Origin: Erythrobacter sp.
GTDB taxonomy: Bacteria > Pseudomonadota > Alphaproteobacteria > Sphingomonadales > Sphingomonadaceae
Assembly: GCA_030731635.1 (NCBI GenBank)
Contig: JANQTR010000213.1
Coordinates: 703 to 10,071 of the forward strand
Direction: 5' to 3'
Length of the DNA stretch: 9,369 bases
Below, piece after piece: positions 6,924 through 9,369 of the stretch. Both the position numbers and the translations under genes were made by a program. Position 1 is the first letter of the stretch, and each line of letters begins with the position of its first letter. A model generated the notes under the pieces. The model was not told the origin of the DNA. It worked only from the letters and a program-made list of their open reading frames with translations, and ran no database searches.

Positions 6924-7490
6924 TCACCGGAAAAAGCACTGGGTGCCAGCGTAGAGCATCGTCACCTTATCACCTTCGATAAAGCCACCGATGCGATCAC
7001 CCAATGCAAATTCCTCGCCCAGCGTGCTGCCTTCGACGGGAGTAAAACCGGGCGCGGCCTCAGCCATGCTGCGTCCGGTGCCAAGCTGCACATCACCCGC
7101 CAGTTTCACTGTGCCATTGCCCGGCAAATCACCATCCTGCGCCAGATGCCAGTTCCAGCCGACCAGCCGGTCCTCCTGAAAATGTGCGGTCAGCCCGCCC
7201 GGAAAATCGGTGAAGGTGATCGGCCCAGCGCCGCATTCATCGTTTGATCCGGTGCGCAGCGACGCGCCCAACGTGCGGCCCAGCGCAGCTTCAACCTCGG
7301 TTTGCCCGGCAGCGAAGAAAAATGCCTCCGCGCCTGCCGCCAGCCCATCACCGCGCAGTTCGGTGACGTTGGCAGGCACAGGTTGCTCCGCGACGCCGCC
7401 CTGCTGCCGTTCAGCCGGGCTCGGCACTTCGCCGCTGTCACATCCGGCAAGAGCGAGCGCAGCTGTTATTGTGAGGAGAGCAAACCGCAT
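6924..7490 (-). CDS. Uncharacterised lipoprotein
   Basis: A 188-residue protein I cannot assign to a named family. It begins with a short signal peptide and a lipobox L14-A-G-C17, so Cys17 should be lipidated. Asp18 follows; in enterobacteria Asp at this +2 position keeps lipoproteins in the inner membrane, though the rule may differ here. A low-complexity linker (18-45) precedes a globular part. Two stretches look family-like: E85-C-G-A-G-P with a following G-L-T-A-H-F-Q...L-V-G-W, and a C-terminal G-D-R-I-G-G-F-I-E-G-D-K-V-T-M-L-Y-A-G-T ending Q-C185-F-F-R. C86 and C185 could form a disulfide in the periplasm. The start is 3 bp after the asd stop, with GAAGAAGG about 8 nt upstream inside asd, so it is likely translated from the asd transcript. 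Confidence 0.85.
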   Translation of the reverse strand: MRFALLTITAALALAGCDSGEVPSPAERQQGGVAEQPVPANVTELRGDGLAAGAEAFFFAAGQTEVEAALGRTLGASLRTGSNDECGAGPITFTDFPGGLTAHFQEDRLVGWNWHLAQDGDLPGNGTVKLAGDVQLGTGRSMAEAAPGFTPVEGSTLGEEFALGDRIGGFIEGDKVTMLYAGTQCFFR

Positions 7491-7493
7491 GAT

Positions 7494-8519
7494 TTACGCC
7501 TTCTTCAAATGCCGGCGGCCCAGCAGTTCGGCGATCTGCACCGCGTTGAGCGCAGCGCCCTTCCGCAGGTTATCAGACACGCACCACAATGTGATGCCGT
7601 TTTCCACCGTCGGATCTTCACGCACGCGGCTGATGAAGGTGGCCGCATCGCCCACACATTCGACCGGGGTGATGTAGCCGCCATCTTCGCGCTTATCGAT
7701 CAGCATCACACCGGGTGCTTCGCGCAGGATATCCATCGCCTGCTCAGCGCTGATCTCGTTCTCGAACTCGATATTCACCGCTTCTGAATGGCCGACGAAC
7801 ACCGGCACGCGCACGCAAGTAGCGTTCAGCTTGATCTTGGGGTCAAGGATCTTCTTGGTTTCCACCACCATCTTCCATTCTTCCTTGGTCGAACCATCAT
7901 CAAGGAAGCTGTCGATGTGCGGGATCACGTTAAAGGCGATCTGCTTGGTGAACGTGGAAGGCTCCACCGGATCGCCAACGAAGATCGCACGGGACTGCTG
8001 GAACAGCTCGTCCATCCCCGCCTTGCCCGCGCCGGACACTGATTGATAGGTCGAAACCACCACCCGCTTGATCGTGGCGAAATCGTGCAAGGGCTTAAGC
8101 GCAACCACCAGCTGTGCGGTCGAGCAGTTGGGGTTGGCGATGATATTGCGCGCGGTGTAGCCATCAATCGCGTCCGGGTTCACTTCCGGCACGATCAGCG
8201 GCACATCGGGGTCCATGCGGTAAAGCGAGGAATTGTCGATCACGATGCAGCCCGCCGCGGCCGCCTTGGGGGCGTATTCCTTGGCCGGGCCTGAACCTGC
8301 GGCGAACAGCGCGATGTCCCAACCCGCCCAGTCAAAATGCTCGATATTGCGGCACTTGAGCATCTTGCCGGTATCGCCGAATTCGACCTCGGAACCGACC
8401 GAACGGCTCGAGGCGACCGCGGCCACCTCGTCACACGGGAACGCGCGCTCGGCGAGCACCTGCATTATTTCGCGCCCGACATTGCCGGTCGCGCCGACCA
8501 CTGCCACCCGGTAACCCAC
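7494..8519 (-). CDS. asd: Aspartate-semialdehyde dehydrogenase
   Basis: A 341-residue enzyme that reduces L-aspartyl-4-phosphate to L-aspartate-4-semialdehyde with NADPH, the branch point to diaminopimelate/lysine, threonine and methionine. The Rossmann motif is G9-A-T-G-N-V-G15. The nucleophile is Cys132 in N-P-N-C-S-T, Gln159 follows in S-T-Y-Q-S-V-S-G-A-G, and R237 plus catalytic His244 are in R-V-P-V-F-V-G-H-S-E. Length is standard. The start is GTG, with AGGAG (8532-8528) 8 nt upstream; a nearby ATG at 8526 is out of frame. Diaminopimelate is needed for peptidoglycan, so the gene is expected to be essential. The lipoprotein and NahD-like genes follow closely on the same strand. The short upstream gap has unusual inverted repeats that may affect its expression. 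Confidence 0.98.
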   Translation of the reverse strand: MGYRVAVVGATGNVGREIMQVLAERAFPCDEVAAVASSRSVGSEVEFGDTGKMLKCRNIEHFDWAGWDIALFAAGSGPAKEYAPKAAAAGCIVIDNSSLYRMDPDVPLIVPEVNPDAIDGYTARNIIANPNCSTAQLVVALKPLHDFATIKRVVVSTYQSVSGAGKAGMDELFQQSRAIFVGDPVEPSTFTKQIAFNVIPHIDSFLDDGSTKEEWKMVVETKKILDPKIKLNATCVRVPVFVGHSEAVNIEFENEISAEQAMDILREAPGVMLIDKREDGGYITPVECVGDAATFISRVREDPTVENGITLWCVSDNLRKGAALNAVQIAELLGRRHLKKA

Positions 8520-8604
8520 TGTGCATTCTCCTAGAGCCTAGGCTGCGCGAGATAGCGCCCCTTGCACAGAGCGCAACCGCTATCGTCGCTGTGCAGACCT
8601 ATAC
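8520..8604 (-). promoter_or_regulatory. asd leader region with interleaved inverted repeats
   Basis: This 85-bp gap lies between the S9 peptidase stop and the asd GTG. It holds two perfect 7-bp inverted repeats whose arms alternate: GATAGCG (8551-8557) with CGCTATC (8578-8584), and TGCACAG (8563-8569) with CTGTGCA (8589-8595). A third, CCTAG-AGC-CTAGG (8530-8542), overlaps the asd Shine-Dalgarno. A weak minus-strand promoter can be drawn as TTGCGC (8576-8571) and TATCTC 16 nt later. The repeats may form a terminator for the S9 gene, a leader structure for asd, or a protein-binding site; the sequence does not decide which. Confidence 0.5.
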
Positions 8605-9369
8605 CTACTCCGGCGGCGTTACCCCATGGGCTTCAAGAAAGCGGACAATGCCGTTCCAGACGTGCGGACTGACTTTCTCGCCGCCGACGCGGTGGGTGTA
8701 GCCGGGGTAAAGCATCATTTCGAACGGCACGTTGTTTTCCTGAAGAACCGAAATCAACTCTGACGAATTCTCGAACACCACATTATCATCCGCCATGCCG
8801 TGGATCAGCAGCAGCGGATCGCTGATTTTGGTGGCATCGGGAATGGCGCTCGCCTTCTCGTAAGCCTCAGGCACCTCACGCGGATCGCCCATGTAGCGTT
8901 CGGTATAATGGGTGTCGTACAGCTCCCAGCGGGTCACCGGCGCACCGGAGATTCCCGCCGCATAAAGCCCCGGATCGGCCTCCAGCTGCTTCAGCGTCAT
9001 ATAGCCGCCGTAGGACCAGCCATAGATCGCGATTTTGGCGGGATCGACGAAATCGAGGGTCTTGAGATACTCCGCGCCCGCTTTCTGGTCGCGCACTTCT
9101 GCGGTGCCCATCGCGCGGTAGAGCGGCTGTTCGAAATCAACGCCCCGGTTGGCCGATCCGCGATTGTCGAGCACGAAGTAGATATAGCCCTTGTCGACAA
9201 TCGACTGGGCGAGCGCCCCGCCCCAGCCCTTGGTCACCATCTGCGGCCCCGGCCCGCCATAATGGCTGAAGAACACGGGGTAACGCTTGCCTGGCTGCAT
9301 TGCGGGTTTGAGCATCATCCAGTGCAGCGGCGTGCCGTCCTCGGCCGGCATGGTGCCATATTCGGGCGT
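8605..9369 (-). CDS. S9-family prolyl dipeptidyl peptidase (DPP IV-like), C-terminal part
   Basis: 254 residues of the C-terminal catalytic domain; the gene enters from the right edge in frame (T-P-E-Y-G-T-M-P-A-E-D-G-T-P...). The domain shows Y-P-V-F-F-S-H-Y-G-G-P-G-P, then D-N-R-G-S-A-N-R-G, the nucleophile motif G-W-S-Y-G-G-Y (Ser codon 9015-9013), the acid in H-G-M-A-D-D-N-V (8790-8785) and the catalytic His in Y-P-G-Y-T-H-R-V. Order and spacing match the peptidase domain of DPP IV/S9B enzymes, which remove N-terminal X-Pro or X-Ala dipeptides. The N-terminal beta-propeller and the signal peptide are outside the window. An internal Met (9351) should not be taken as the start. With the M2 enzyme it suggests peptide use in the envelope. 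Confidence 0.95.
   Translation of the reverse strand, partial: TPEYGTMPAEDGTPLHWMMLKPAMQPGKRYPVFFSHYGGPGPQMVTKGWGGALAQSIVDKGYIYFVLDNRGSANRGVDFEQPLYRAMGTAEVRDQKAGAEYLKTLDFVDPAKIAIYGWSYGGYMTLKQLEADPGLYAAGISGAPVTRWELYDTHYTERYMGDPREVPEAYEKASAIPDATKISDPLLLIHGMADDNVVFENSSELISVLQENNVPFEMMLYPGYTHRVGGEKVSPHVWNGIVRFLEAHGVTPPE

Noticed and set aside
8520..8604. Lysine riboswitch upstream of asd
   Set aside because: The gap is only 85 nt, too short for the known lysine aptamer (well over 150 nt), and I see none of its conserved junction sequences.
1..9369. A defence island, mobile element or secondary-metabolite system
   Set aside because: No transposase, integrase, nuclease, toxin-antitoxin, CRISPR or biosynthetic core gene is present. 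The sequence is uniformly GC-rich, and nearly all genes belong to common chromosomal families.

Overview
The window is about 9.4 kb of GC-rich, gene-dense chromosomal DNA. It most likely comes from an alphaproteobacterium of the Sphingomonadales (Erythrobacter/Porphyrobacter-like). This rests on the codon bias, the look of the aspartate-semialdehyde dehydrogenase (GTG start), and the mix of secreted peptidases with short overlapping operons. That placement is inference; no rRNA or other marker is present. I see no tRNA, CRISPR array, insertion sequence, phage gene or replication origin, and no gene-free stretch longer than about 90 bases.

Left block (1-3049, all minus strand, read right to left): an alpha/beta hydrolase, a secreted M2 (ACE-like) peptidyl-dipeptidase, and the N-terminal part of a RimK-associated retropepsin-like protease that runs off the left edge. 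The M2 and protease genes are 14 bp apart and probably co-transcribed.

Central block (3050-6254, plus strand): a compact drug-efflux operon of a MarR-type regulator, an EmrA-like membrane fusion protein and an EmrB-like 14-TM transporter. The coding ends overlap by 8 and 11 bp. The regulator has a promoter with an inverted repeat (ATAAG-CCTA-CTTAT) between the -35 and -10 elements. This is the expected layout of an autoregulated, ligand-inducible pump. No TolC-type outer membrane channel is encoded here.

Right block (6260-9369, all minus strand): a partial S9 dipeptidyl peptidase at the right edge, then asd (lysine/threonine/methionine/diaminopimelate pathway), an uncharacterised lipoprotein and a NahD-type (2-hydroxychromene-2-carboxylate isomerase/DsbA-fold) protein. 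The last three are separated by 3 and 13 bp and form a likely operon. The 85-nt gap before asd holds an unusual set of interleaved inverted repeats. The efflux operon and this block converge with only 5 bp between stop codons.

Overall this looks like an ordinary chromosomal region: peptide breakdown in the envelope (M2, S9), one multidrug pump and a core biosynthetic gene. I found no convincing new multi-gene system. The points most worth a second look are the asd leader, the leaderless-looking MarR promoter, the unknown lipoprotein tied to asd, and the inverted repeat across the convergent gene ends.
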